Positions 37,710 through 45,936 of a stretch of 64,000 bases of DNA are shown in pieces. The position numbers and the translations under genes are program-made. The DNA comes from Pseudomonas chlororaphis subsp. piscium. GTDB taxonomy: Bacteria > Pseudomonadota > Gammaproteobacteria > Pseudomonadales > Pseudomonadaceae. Position 1 is the stretch's first letter; every line of letters starts with the position of its first letter. Under the pieces are notes generated by a model. The model worked only from the letters and a program-made list of their open reading frames with translations. It was not told where the DNA came from and searched no databases. The stretch spans positions 1,922,001-1,986,000 of the forward strand of contig NZ_CP027707.1 of assembly GCF_003850345.1 (NCBI RefSeq), given 5' to 3'.

Positions 37710-38480
37710 TCAACTCCAGAAGGTCAGGGGGGACGAGCTGCCGCGATAACCGACAAAAAAGGAAAGGCTCAGGCGCGGGTTGGCCACCCCCGGGGTGACG
37801 GCGTGCATGCGCCTTGAATTGAACATGATGAAATCCCCAGGCTCCGGGCGGACTTCCAGGGAGGGTGTGCCGAGCAGGGCGGGATCGATGCCGTAGCTGT
37901 CGCCGCGCATGTCGTCGAACTGGTCTGGCGAAATATCGTGATCCCACATCTGCAGGGCGCCGCCTGCGTCGGGCATGTTCAGGTAGAGGTTGCAGGCGAA
38001 CTGCGCTTCCAGGCTGTGGGCCTGGAAGCTGTCGGGGGCGTCCTTGGCGAAAATGTCGTGATGGGCGAGGAAGCACACGCCGGGTTTCACCACCCGGGAC
38101 AGGCCGACGTACATCTTGCGCCCGTACAGGTTTTCCAGGTGGGCGCCAGCTGGCCAAGACTCGTCGAGCATGCAGCGCAGGGTGTCGACGGGAGAGGCAT
38201 AGGGTGAGCAACGCGAACGCAGTTCGTCGATGTTGGCGGTGGCGCGCTCGAAATAATCCTCGATCAGCAGCGGCTGGTTTTCCGCTTCATAAAACGCCAT
38301 GCCGATGCGCCCGATGCTGGGGGCATTGATATAGCCCTCGAAGCCGGGGGCGAGAATCTTGTCACCCAGCTGGATCGCCTGGGCGTGCGGCAGGAAGTTC
38401 TTGATGCGCAGGGCGAGCACTTGTTCCTGGGCCAGTTTCTGTATGCACGTCTCATCGAGACGCTCGACGTCAAGCATCAT
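37710..38480 (-). CDS. 2-oxoglutarate/Fe(II)-dependent oxygenase
   Basis: A 256-residue cupin-fold oxygenase of the 2OG-Fe(II) type. The iron triad can be read as His140 and Asp142 in FLAHHDIFAKDAP and distal His226 in NSRRMHAVTPG, with Arg236 (NPRLSLSFF) for the 2-oxoglutarate carboxylate. Similar soluble enzymes hydroxylate free amino acids or peptide-bound residues. No signal peptide. AGAGGGA is 8 nt before the first of two tandem ATG codons. It is followed directly by a lysE-like gene and preceded, after 101 bp containing a hairpin, by an alaX-like gene. The substrate is not known. Confidence 0.85.
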   Translation of the reverse strand: MMLDVERLDETCIQKLAQEQVLALRIKNFLPHAQAIQLGDKILAPGFEGYINAPSIGRIGMAFYEAENQPLLIEDYFERATANIDELRSRCSPYASPVDTLRCMLDESWPAGAHLENLYGRKMYVGLSRVVKPGVCFLAHHDIFAKDAPDSFQAHSLEAQFACNLYLNMPDAGGALQMWDHDISPDQFDDMRGDSYGIDPALLGTPSLEVRPEPGDFIMFNSRRMHAVTPGVANPRLSLSFFVGYRGSSSPLTFWS

Positions 38481-38509
38481 CTGCAGATCCCTCTATCCGA
38501 TAGTCGTCG

Positions 38510-38527
38510 AACCCGCGCACGCGGGTT
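38510..38527 (-). terminator. Hairpin between the alaX-like and oxygenase genes
   Basis: AACCCGC-GCAC-GCGGGTT, a short GC-rich stem-loop in the 101-bp gap. No T-run follows on the minus strand, so partial readthrough or mRNA processing is more likely than a full stop. Confidence 0.35.
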
Positions 38528-38581
38528 TCCCCTGTGTCAGGCGATGCGTCGCGTGATGTGCAAGGCGACATCGCCGATGAA

Positions 38582-39208
38582 TCAGTCCACGTCGTAGTGA
38601 ACCGAAAGCATTCCTTTCTTTTGCGAGAGGGAGGCGATAGTGACGTTGCCCAGTTCCTTCAGGCGCTTCACGTGGGTACCCCCGCAGCCATAGGCGGGAA
38701 GCTCGCCGAAACCGATTTCCCGCGAACCTTCGCGCAGCGAGACCAGGCGCGGCAGGTCGGCGGCAATCCAGTGATCGATGCCACTTTGCAGGCTGTCGAC
38801 GTCGAGTTCCTGCGGGCTGTCGCCGGGTTTGAAGGACACGCGGCCCTCGCCAGGCCAGTGATGGGCCTTGACCGGGACCCAGCCGCGGGTTTCGCCGAAA
38901 TGGCCGATCAGGTGCCCGGCCGAGTGCATGCGGGTATTGAACTGGCGGCGCTGTTCATCGACCTGGACCTGGACCATGCCCGGTTGCACCGGCTGGCTGA
39001 CGTAATGAACGATCCGTTCGGGTTCCTGGACCACGCGCAATACCTGGCTCTCGCCGATCCAGCCGGTGTCGCAGGGTTGGCCGCCGCCCTGGGGATGAAA
39101 AATCGTGGCACGCAAGACCACCGCGAACTCGTTGTCCTGCGGGGTGCATTCGAGCACTTCAACGTTGGCCTTGAGTTCATCATTATGAAAAAAGAGGCGA
39201 AGCGTCAT
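38582..39208 (-). CDS. AlaX-type alanyl-tRNA editing protein
   Basis: A 208-residue free-standing editing domain of the alanyl-tRNA synthetase/SAD superfamily. The N-terminal HPQGGGQPCDTGWI is the AlaX signature; the zinc ligands are His95 and His99 (RMHSAGH), Cys175 and His179 (CGGTHV). Such proteins hydrolyse mischarged seryl- or glycyl-tRNA-Ala in trans in the cytoplasm. Their place first in a leftward group with a 2OG oxygenase and an amino acid exporter suggests removal of a wrong amino acid made by that enzyme from tRNA; this is inference. The start ATG is 91 bp from the divergent LysR gene. Confidence 0.9.
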   Translation of the reverse strand: MTLRLFFHNDELKANVEVLECTPQDNEFAVVLRATIFHPQGGGQPCDTGWIGESQVLRVVQEPERIVHYVSQPVQPGMVQVQVDEQRRQFNTRMHSAGHLIGHFGETRGWVPVKAHHWPGEGRVSFKPGDSPQELDVDSLQSGIDHWIAADLPRLVSLREGSREIGFGELPAYGCGGTHVKRLKELGNVTIASLSQKKGMLSVHYDVD

Positions 39209-39221
39209 ATTCCGTGCCCTT

Positions 39222-39241
39222 ATTAAAATGTCATTTTTAAT
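39222..39241. promoter_or_regulatory. Palindrome in the alaX/lysR divergent region
   Basis: ATTAAAA-TGTCAT-TTTTAAT, 7-bp perfect arms around 6 bp, in an A/T-rich 91-bp divergent promoter. The position and an overlapping T-N11-A form fit a LysR-family binding site. Regulation of the alaX group by the neighbouring LysR protein is inferred. Confidence 0.45.
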
Positions 39242-39299
39242 TATATGGCGTGGCGGAATTGCGTGATAATCCGTTCAAACCTCAAAGGACTGTTGCGCT

Positions 39300-40283
39300 G
39301 TGAGCATAAATCTTCCCCTTCCGCTGCTGGGTGAAATGGCGATTTTCGTCAAGGTCGTCGAGGTCGGCAGCTTCTCCGAGGCCGCCCGCCAGCTGGGCTC
39401 TTCACCGTCTGCGGTAAGCCGCAGCATTTCCCGTCTGGAGAAGGCGCTGGCGACCCGCCTGCTGCAACGCACCACGCGCAAGTTGCGCTTGAGCGAAGGG
39501 GGCGAGGAGGTGTTCAAGCGTTGCAGCGAGATGGTCAGCGCCGCCAAGTCGGTGATGGAAATCAGCGGTCAGTTCACCCACGAAGCCGAAGGGCTGGTGC
39601 GGATCAGCGTGCCCAAGGCGGTCGGGCGTTTTGTCGTGCATCCTTATATGCCCGAGTTTCTGCGGCGTTACCCCAAGGTCGATGTCGAGTTGTTATTGGA
39701 AGATCGCGACATCGACCTGATCGACGACAACGTGGACCTGGCCATCCGCATCACCGATCGACCGCCGGCGGGGTTGGTCGGCCGCCAGTTGCTGACCATC
39801 GACCATATGCTGTGTGCCACGCCGCAGTACCTGGCCGAGCACGGGACGCCGAGCCATCCCCATGATCTGCTCAACCACAGTTGCATTTACCTGGGCGAAA
39901 CCCCCAGCGACGCACGCTGGAAGTTCAAGAAGGGCAGCAAGTCGGTGACCGTCGGTGTGCGTGGGCGTTATGCGGCCAATCACACCGGGGTCCGGCTGGG
40001 GGCGGTGCTGGAACATATCGGCATCGGCAGCTTGCCGTACTTTACCGCGCGGCATGCCCTGGAGCAGGGCTTGCTGGTGCAGGTACTGCCGGACTGGACG
40101 TTTCTCGCTTCCTACCATGGCGGTGCCTGGCTGTTGCATTCGCCGACCCGTTACCTGCCGCCGAAGTTGCGGGTATTCATCGATTACCTGGTGGAGTGCC
40201 TGGCCAAGGAGCCGACCTTGAGCCGGCAGGGCAAGCAGGAGGCCAAAGGCTACGAACAGCCCGAAGGCGATGGCGCCGGTTGA
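39300..40283 (+). CDS. LysR-family transcriptional regulator
   Basis: A 327-residue LTTR: N-terminal winged helix (FVKVVEVGSFSEAARQLGSS, then SAVSRSISRLEKALATRLL), linker helix and a C-terminal periplasmic-binding-like effector domain (RRYPKVDVELLLEDRDIDLI; DLAIRI; WLLHSPTRYLPPKLRVFIDYL). The group with IDLIDDNVDLAIRI is the common CrgA-like branch. The start is GTG, following AAAGGA by 11 nt; the next in-frame ATG is 12 codons later and would remove part of the DNA-binding helix. It is divergent from the AlaX/oxygenase/LysE genes, as expected for their regulator. Confidence 0.9.
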   Translation: MSINLPLPLLGEMAIFVKVVEVGSFSEAARQLGSSPSAVSRSISRLEKALATRLLQRTTRKLRLSEGGEEVFKRCSEMVSAAKSVMEISGQFTHEAEGLVRISVPKAVGRFVVHPYMPEFLRRYPKVDVELLLEDRDIDLIDDNVDLAIRITDRPPAGLVGRQLLTIDHMLCATPQYLAEHGTPSHPHDLLNHSCIYLGETPSDARWKFKKGSKSVTVGVRGRYAANHTGVRLGAVLEHIGIGSLPYFTARHALEQGLLVQVLPDWTFLASYHGGAWLLHSPTRYLPPKLRVFIDYLVECLAKEPTLSRQGKQEAKGYEQPEGDGAG

Positions 40284-40308
40284 GCCAGCCGCTCATGGGC
40301 AGAAAAAC

Positions 40309-40342
40309 AAAAGGCCCGCCGGTTCAACCGTGCGGGCCTTTG
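40309..40342. terminator. Terminator between the lysR-type gene and the PA2817-type gene
   Basis: AAAGGCCCGC ... GCGGGCCTTT, a 10-bp perfect stem with short loop, A-rich before and T-rich within the right arm, able to serve both convergent genes. Confidence 0.85.
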
Positions 40343-40359
40343 TAGTGTCCGGGCCGGAC

Positions 40360-40767
40360 TCAGTGCTTGCTGTCCTGGGCGGAGAGCGCCAGCAACTGCT
40401 TTTCCTGGTTCCAGTCGAACGGCTCATCGTTCTGTTCGGCCTCGTAGCGGCGCTCTTCAAGCGCCTGGTACAGGTCGATTTCTTCGTCGGGCATGTAGTG
40501 CAGGCAATCTCCGGCGAAGAACCACAGCAGGTCGCGCGGTACCAGATGGGCGACCTGTGGATAACGCTGCATTACCTGGCACAGCAGATCCTGGCCCAGG
40601 TACTGGCTTTCGATCGGATCGATCGGCAGCGAGGCGCGCAGTTCGTCGAAGCGTTCCAGGAACAAGGCATGGCTTTCTTCGGGAACCTGCTCGGCTTCAC
40701 CCACGGCGACCAGGATACTGCGCAAATGGTCGAGCAGGACGAGATGATCGGCGACGACGTTGGACAT
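40360..40767 (-). CDS. PA2817-family protein of unknown function
   Basis: A 135-residue acidic, soluble protein (MSNVVADHLVLLDHLRSILV; VPRDLLWFFAGDCLHYMPDEEIDLYQALEERRYEAE). I know no activity for it; it resembles the small conserved Pseudomonas protein next to fadE in P. aeruginosa. The ATG at 40767 has GAGGA 8 nt before it; an extension to a TTG at 40788 is less likely. It lies 85 bp downstream of fadE on the same strand, which suggests a link to fatty acid degradation by position alone. Confidence 0.7.
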   Translation of the reverse strand: MSNVVADHLVLLDHLRSILVAVGEAEQVPEESHALFLERFDELRASLPIDPIESQYLGQDLLCQVMQRYPQVAHLVPRDLLWFFAGDCLHYMPDEEIDLYQALEERRYEAEQNDEPFDWNQEKQLLALSAQDSKH

Positions 40768-40851
40768 GACATGAGTCCTCAACAGCAAAACGGGCGCGGG
40801 AGTATATAGCCCCCGCGCCCGGTTTCATAATCCGCCTGACGGTCTTGCGCC

Positions 40852-43299
40852 TTAGCGGGTTTTCCCTTCGCTCAGGGTCAGCTCTTCCTTGGTGAAGTCA
40901 TCGACATCGATGACTTTGCGGCGGGCGGCTTCAGCCTCGCGCAGGGTCTGGGCTTCCACCGGCTGCAGCACGCCGGCTTCCATCGCGGCGTCGATGGCAT
41001 GTTCGCCGGCGACCGGTTTGACCTGGCCGCTTTTCAGCGCCTCGTGCAGTTTTTTCTGCAGGGGATGGCTGGCACTCAACAAGTCGAAGGCCTGTTGCAG
41101 GGCGCCGACCGGGTCCTCTGCCGATTGTGGGCGGTAGCAGCCAGCCAGCAGTTCTTCCAGGGTCGGGTCGCCCTTGGCCCGACCGATGACCGCGGCGACC
41201 TCGGCGTCCAGCTGGTCGGACGGGCCTTTGTGGCGGCGGCCGAACGGGAATACCACCACCCGCAGCAGGCAGCCCAGCACTCGGTTGGGGAAGTTGTCGA
41301 GCAGTTCGTCCAGCGCCCGTTCCGAGTGGCCGAGGCTTTCTTCCATGGCCCAGGTGAACAGTGGCCGCAGGTGCTCCGGCGAATCCAGGTCGTGGTAACG
41401 CTTGAGGGCGGCGGAGGCCAGGTACAGGTGGCTGAGCACATCGCCGAGGCGTGCCGACAGGCGTTCGCGACGCTTCAGTTCGCCGCCCAGCAGCATCATG
41501 CTCAGGTCGGCCAGCAGGGCGAAGGCCGCGGCCTGGCGGTTGAGGGCGCGGAAATAACCCTGGCTGAGCTTGTCCCCCGGGGCCTGTTCCAAGTGCCCCA
41601 GGCCCAGGTTCAGCACCAGGGTGCTGGCCGCGTTGCTCACGGCAAAGCCGATGTGCTTGAGCAGCAGGCCGTCGAATTCGACCAGCGCTTGATCGTGGTC
41701 TTCGCGACCGGCCAGGGCCATTTCCTTGAGCACGAATGGATGGCAGCGAATGGCGCCCTGGCCGAAGATCATCAGGTTGCGCGAGAGGATGTTCGCGCCT
41801 TCCACGGTGATGAAGATCGGCGCGCCTTGCCAGCTGCGGCCCAGGTAGTTGTTCGGGCCCATGATGATGGCCTTGCCGCCGTGCACGTCCATGGCATGGC
41901 TGATGCACTCGCGGCCGCGTTCGGTCAGGTGGTACTTGAGAATCGCCGACAGCACCGAGGGTTTTTCCCCCAGGTCGACGGCGTTGGCCGTGAGCATGCG
42001 CGCGCTGTCCATCAGCCAGGCGTTGCCGCTGATGCGGGCCAGGGCTTCCTGGATACCTTCGAAGGCGTTGAGCGGGACGTTGAACTGCTCGCGCACCTGG
42101 GCATATTGGCCGGTCACCAGGCTGGTGAACTTGGCCGCGCCGGTGCCGACGGCCGGCAGAGAAATGGAGCGGCCGACCGACAGGCAGTTCATCAGCATCA
42201 TCCAGCCCTTGCCGAGCATTTCCTGGCCACCGATAAGGAAGTCCAGGGGGATGAACACGTCCTTGCCCGAGTTCGGGCCGTTCATGAAGGCGGCGCCGAG
42301 CGGCAGGTGGCGGCGGCCGATTTCCACCCCGGGGGTGTCGGTCGGAACCAGCGCCAGGCTGATCCCCAGGTCTTCATCCTCGCCCAGCAGGTGGTCCGGG
42401 TCGTAGGCCTTGAAGGCCAGGCCGAGGAGGGTGGCGACCGGGCCCAGGGTGATGTAGCGCTTTTCCCAGTTCAGGCGCAGGCCAATGGTTTCCTCGCCTT
42501 GCCACTGGCCTTTGCAGATCACCCCGGTATCGGGCATGGCGCCGGCGTCGGAACCGGCCAGCGGGCCGGTGAGGGCGAAACAGGGGATATCGTCGCCACG
42601 GGCCAGCCGCGGCAGGTAGTGGTTACGCTGTTCGTCGGTGCCGTAATGCAGCAGCAATTCGGCCGGGCCAAGGGAGTTGGGGACCATCACGGTGGACGCC
42701 AGGTCGCCGCTGCGGGTCGCCAGTTTCATCGCCACTTGCGAGTGGGCATAGGCGGAGAAGCCCTTACCGCCGAACTCCTTGGGGATGATCAGGGCAAAGA
42801 AGCCGTGTTGCTTGATGTGCTCCCAGGCCGCGGGCGGCAGGTCCATGGACTGGCCGATCTGCCAGTCGCTGACCATGGCGCACAGCTCTTCGGTGGGGCC
42901 ATCGATGAAGGCCTGTTCCTCTTCGCTCAGTTGCGCTTTCGGGTAGGCCAGCAGTTTGTCCCAGTCCGGACGGCCGCTGAACAGTTCACCGTCCCACCAG
43001 ACCGTGCCGGCATCGATGGCGTCGCGTTCGGTTTGTGACATCGGCGGCAGGACTTTCTGGAACCAGCTGAACAGCGGGGCGCTGAAGTACTTGCGGCGCA
43101 GGTCGGGCAGTAGCAAGGGCGCCGCCACCGCGGCCAGCAGTACCCAGAAGATCAGCAGCAACCAACCCGGTGCACGGCTGAAGGCGCCCATGGCCAGCAG
43201 GTAGACGGCCACCACGCCCAAGGCGGGCAGGGGCGCGATGCGGCGGTGGGCCAGATAGGCAATACCGACCAGCAGAACCAGTATCCACAACAACAGCAT
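40852..43299 (-). CDS. fadE: Acyl-CoA dehydrogenase (FadE)
   Basis: An 815-residue protein, matching E. coli FadE length. Two N-terminal membrane helices (about 2-17 and 28-62) anchor it; the acyl-CoA dehydrogenase fold follows with FALTGPLAGSDAGAMPDTGVI and the C-terminal domain typical of FadE (MDVHGGKAIIMGPNNYLGR; AAFALLADLSMMLLGGELKRRE). It carries out the first, FAD-dependent oxidation of beta-oxidation at the inner membrane and passes electrons to ETF. GGAGGA stands before the ATG. Repressor sites such as for FadR/PsrA were not recognised. Confidence 0.95.
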   Translation of the reverse strand: MLLLWILVLLVGIAYLAHRRIAPLPALGVVAVYLLAMGAFSRAPGWLLLIFWVLLAAVAAPLLLPDLRRKYFSAPLFSWFQKVLPPMSQTERDAIDAGTVWWDGELFSGRPDWDKLLAYPKAQLSEEEQAFIDGPTEELCAMVSDWQIGQSMDLPPAAWEHIKQHGFFALIIPKEFGGKGFSAYAHSQVAMKLATRSGDLASTVMVPNSLGPAELLLHYGTDEQRNHYLPRLARGDDIPCFALTGPLAGSDAGAMPDTGVICKGQWQGEETIGLRLNWEKRYITLGPVATLLGLAFKAYDPDHLLGEDEDLGISLALVPTDTPGVEIGRRHLPLGAAFMNGPNSGKDVFIPLDFLIGGQEMLGKGWMMLMNCLSVGRSISLPAVGTGAAKFTSLVTGQYAQVREQFNVPLNAFEGIQEALARISGNAWLMDSARMLTANAVDLGEKPSVLSAILKYHLTERGRECISHAMDVHGGKAIIMGPNNYLGRSWQGAPIFITVEGANILSRNLMIFGQGAIRCHPFVLKEMALAGREDHDQALVEFDGLLLKHIGFAVSNAASTLVLNLGLGHLEQAPGDKLSQGYFRALNRQAAAFALLADLSMMLLGGELKRRERLSARLGDVLSHLYLASAALKRYHDLDSPEHLRPLFTWAMEESLGHSERALDELLDNFPNRVLGCLLRVVVFPFGRRHKGPSDQLDAEVAAVIGRAKGDPTLEELLAGCYRPQSAEDPVGALQQAFDLLSASHPLQKKLHEALKSGQVKPVAGEHAIDAAMEAGVLQPVEAQTLREAEAARRKVIDVDDFTKEELTLSEGKTR

Positions 43300-43545
43300 A
43301 TTTAATCCTCCGTGAAGCCAGGGGCAAAATCACCCAAAGAGCTTAGTCGGCATCCGACAAATGGGGTGACAGGGCAGTGCGCTTGAAGCGGTAAGAAGAA
43401 GCGGACGCAGCGCGTCAGGCATCGGGTCAGCAGCTTGTCGATCTTGTCAGGCTCGAGGCGGCAGCCTCTGATGTTTGGCCGAAACGTCGTTATCGCTGTG
43501 GCCAGGCCGTCGTTAGACTCGGGACTTCACTCGGAGATCATCCTC

Positions 43546-44205
43546 ATGCACGAGTACTTGAGTCCCAGCCGCTTCATCGATAGTGACCACCCCGCGGTGG
43601 TGGAGTTCGCGGAAACTCATCGTGGCGCCAGCAGCGATCCGCTGGAGCAGGCGGTGAGCCTCTATTACGCGGTGCGCGAAACCGTGCGCTACAACCCCTA
43701 CACCTTCAGTCGCGACCCCGAGACCCTGCGTGGCAGCCATGCCCTGGCCATTGGTGAAAGTTACTGCGTGCCCAAGGCCACACTGCTCGCCGGCTGTGCG
43801 CGGCATTGCGGGATCGCCGCGCGGATCGGCCTGGCGGACGTGCGCAATCACCTGTCGACCCCGCGTTTACTGGAATTGCTGCGCAGTGACGTTTTTGCCA
43901 TGCACGGTTATACCGAGCTGTACCTGCAAGGGCGCTGGGTCAAGGCCACGCCGGCGTTCAACCGGAAACTCTGTGAGATGTACGATGTGGCGCCCCTGGA
44001 GTTCGATGGTCGCCATGACAGCGTATTCCACCCCTTCAACCGCCAGGGCGAGCAGATGATGGAGTACGTGCTGGACCACGGACAATTCGCCGACGTCCCC
44101 GAGACCTTCTTCTTCAAACACCTGGAAACCTGCTATCCGCATCTGTTCGCCGAGCAGATGCCGCTGCTGCTGGGCGACATGCAGGGTGATTTGAGTCAGG
44201 CCTGA
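43546..44205 (+). CDS. Transglutaminase-like (papain-fold) protein
   Basis: A 219-residue cytoplasmic protein with the transglutaminase-like core: Cys of GESYCVPKATLLAGCARHCGI, His of MHGYTELYLQGRWVKA, and TPAFN as the third region. The domain forms or cleaves isopeptide bonds or acts as a cysteine protease; the substrate is unknown. The start at MHEYLSPSRF has CGGAG 10 nt before it. Short gene located between divergent fadE and a GST gene. Confidence 0.85.
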   Translation: MHEYLSPSRFIDSDHPAVVEFAETHRGASSDPLEQAVSLYYAVRETVRYNPYTFSRDPETLRGSHALAIGESYCVPKATLLAGCARHCGIAARIGLADVRNHLSTPRLLELLRSDVFAMHGYTELYLQGRWVKATPAFNRKLCEMYDVAPLEFDGRHDSVFHPFNRQGEQMMEYVLDHGQFADVPETFFFKHLETCYPHLFAEQMPLLLGDMQGDLSQA

Positions 44206-44247
44206 TCCGGCGTAGACTGCCTCGGCATTCATCACTGAGGAGCGGTC

Positions 44248-44871
44248 ATGCTGAAGATCTGGGGTCGGAAAAACTCGTCGAATGTCAGGAAAGCATTGTG
44301 GTGCGCCGAAGAACTCGGCCTGACCTACGAGGCGGTGGATGCCGGTGGTGCTTTCGGCGTGGTGGATACCCCGGAATATCGGGCGCTGAATCCCAATGGG
44401 CGGATTCCGCTGATCGAGGACGACGGCTTTGTGCTGTGGGAATCCAACACCATCGTGCGTTATCTCGCCGCGCGCCATGCCACTGGTACGGCCTGGTACC
44501 CGAGCGATGTGCGGGCGCGGGCCTCGGCCGAGAAGTGGATGGACTGGACCACCTCGACCTTTGCCGAACCCTTCCGCCACCTGTTCTGGGGAGTGCTGCG
44601 CACGCCGGCGGAGCAGCAGGACTGGGACAAGATCAATGCCGCGCTGAACAGCTGCGGCGAACTGCTGGCGGTGGTCGACCAGGCCCTGGCCGAACATCCC
44701 TACCTGTCCGGTGACGAAATCGGCATGGGCGATATCCCGCTGGGCAGCTTCATTTATGCCTGGTTCGAAATGCCCATCGAGCGCCCGCCGTTGTCTAATC
44801 TGCAAGCCTGGTACACACGCCTGCAGCAGCGTCCGGCCTATCGCAAGGCGGTGATGACCGCGTTGACTTAA
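44248..44871 (+). CDS. Glutathione S-transferase family protein
   Basis: A 207-residue GST: N-terminal thioredoxin fold (LKIWGRKNSSNVRKALWCAEEL), NPNGRIPLIEDDGFVLWESNTIVRY with the conserved Ser of the glutathione gamma-glutamyl site, and a helical C-terminal domain (GDEIGMGDIPLGSFIYAWFE). Cytoplasmic detoxification or glutathione-dependent reductase; class not assigned with confidence. TGAGGAG-type site before the ATG. It is 42 bp after the transglutaminase-like gene. Confidence 0.92.
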   Translation: MLKIWGRKNSSNVRKALWCAEELGLTYEAVDAGGAFGVVDTPEYRALNPNGRIPLIEDDGFVLWESNTIVRYLAARHATGTAWYPSDVRARASAEKWMDWTTSTFAEPFRHLFWGVLRTPAEQQDWDKINAALNSCGELLAVVDQALAEHPYLSGDEIGMGDIPLGSFIYAWFEMPIERPPLSNLQAWYTRLQQRPAYRKAVMTALT

Positions 44872-44968
44872 TACTGACTATCAATACAGGTGACTGTACT
44901 TGTGCGGCGTCGGCAAGCACCATTGGGTGTATCCGGCGCCGTTGCAATGCAGGCGATCCGCCCTTACC

Positions 44969-44974
44969 TATAAT
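44969..44974 (+). promoter_or_regulatory. -10 box before the ABC exporter operon
   Basis: TATAAT in CCTTACCTATAATGTTC, 30 nt before the ATG at 45004. No good -35; a TTGCAA lies 21 bp upstream. Confidence 0.5.
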
Positions 44975-45003
44975 GTTCTCCCTTCTTGGTGCGTAAATCC
45001 GAT

Positions 45004-45936
45004 ATGAGTTCCGCTCTGTCCATCCGGCAGCTAACCAAAACCTACGGCAACGGTTTCCAGGCCCTGAGTGGTATCGATCTGGATGTCGCTGAAGGTGACT
45101 TCTTCGCCTTGCTCGGCCCCAACGGCGCCGGCAAATCCACCACCATCGGCATCCTCTCGACCCTGGTGAACAAGACCAGCGGCACGGTGAATGTCTTCGG
45201 CCATGACCTGGACCGCGAGCCCGCCGCGCTCAAGCGTTGCATCGGCGTGGTGCCGCAGGAATTTAACTTCAACCAGTTCGAGAAGACCTTCGACATCGTT
45301 GTGACCCAGGCCGGTTACTACGGTATCCCGACCAAGGTCGCCAAGGAGCGGGCCGAGCAGTACCTGACCCAGCTCGGGCTGTGGGACAAGCGCGATGTGC
45401 CGTCGCGCTCGCTGTCCGGCGGCATGAAGCGCCGGCTGATGATCGCCCGCGCCCTGGTGCACGAACCGCGCCTGTTGATCCTCGACGAACCAACCGCCGG
45501 CGTGGATATCGAGCTGCGTCGTTCGATGTGGACCTTCCTCACCGAGCTGAACCAGAAAGGCATCACCATCATCCTCACCACCCACTACCTGGAGGAGGCT
45601 GAGCAGCTGTGCCGCAACATCGGCATCATCGACCACGGCACCATCGTCGAGAACACCAGCATGCGCCAGCTGCTCAGCCAGCTGCATGTGGAAACCTTCG
45701 TGCTCGACCTGAAGACCGACATGAAGGTGGCGCCGCAATTGATCGGCTATCCGAGCAAACTGGTGGACAGCCACACCCTGGAAGTCCAGGTCGACAAGGC
45801 CGTGGGCATCACCGCGCTGTTCAGCCAGTTGGCCCAGCAGAACATCGAAGTGCTGAGCCTGCGTAACAAAACCAATCGCCTTGAGGAGTTGTTCGTGTCC
45901 CTGGTGGAGAAAAACCTGTCGAAGGTGGCGGTATGA
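45004..45936 (+). CDS. ABC transporter ATP-binding protein (YadG-like)
   Basis: A 310-residue nucleotide-binding subunit with Walker A LLGPNGAGKST, Q-loop region GVVPQEFNFN, ABC signature SLSGGMKRRL, Walker B RLLILDEPTAGVD and the H-loop TTHYLEEAEQL. The C-terminal 80 residues are the extension common to ABC-2 exporters such as YadG/DrrA. Its stop overlaps the start of the permease gene (ATGA). The substrate is unknown; P. aeruginosa has the same pair beside a GST and fadE (recalled). Confidence 0.93.
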   Translation: MSSALSIRQLTKTYGNGFQALSGIDLDVAEGDFFALLGPNGAGKSTTIGILSTLVNKTSGTVNVFGHDLDREPAALKRCIGVVPQEFNFNQFEKTFDIVVTQAGYYGIPTKVAKERAEQYLTQLGLWDKRDVPSRSLSGGMKRRLMIARALVHEPRLLILDEPTAGVDIELRRSMWTFLTELNQKGITIILTTHYLEEAEQLCRNIGIIDHGTIVENTSMRQLLSQLHVETFVLDLKTDMKVAPQLIGYPSKLVDSHTLEVQVDKAVGITALFSQLAQQNIEVLSLRNKTNRLEELFVSLVEKNLSKVAV

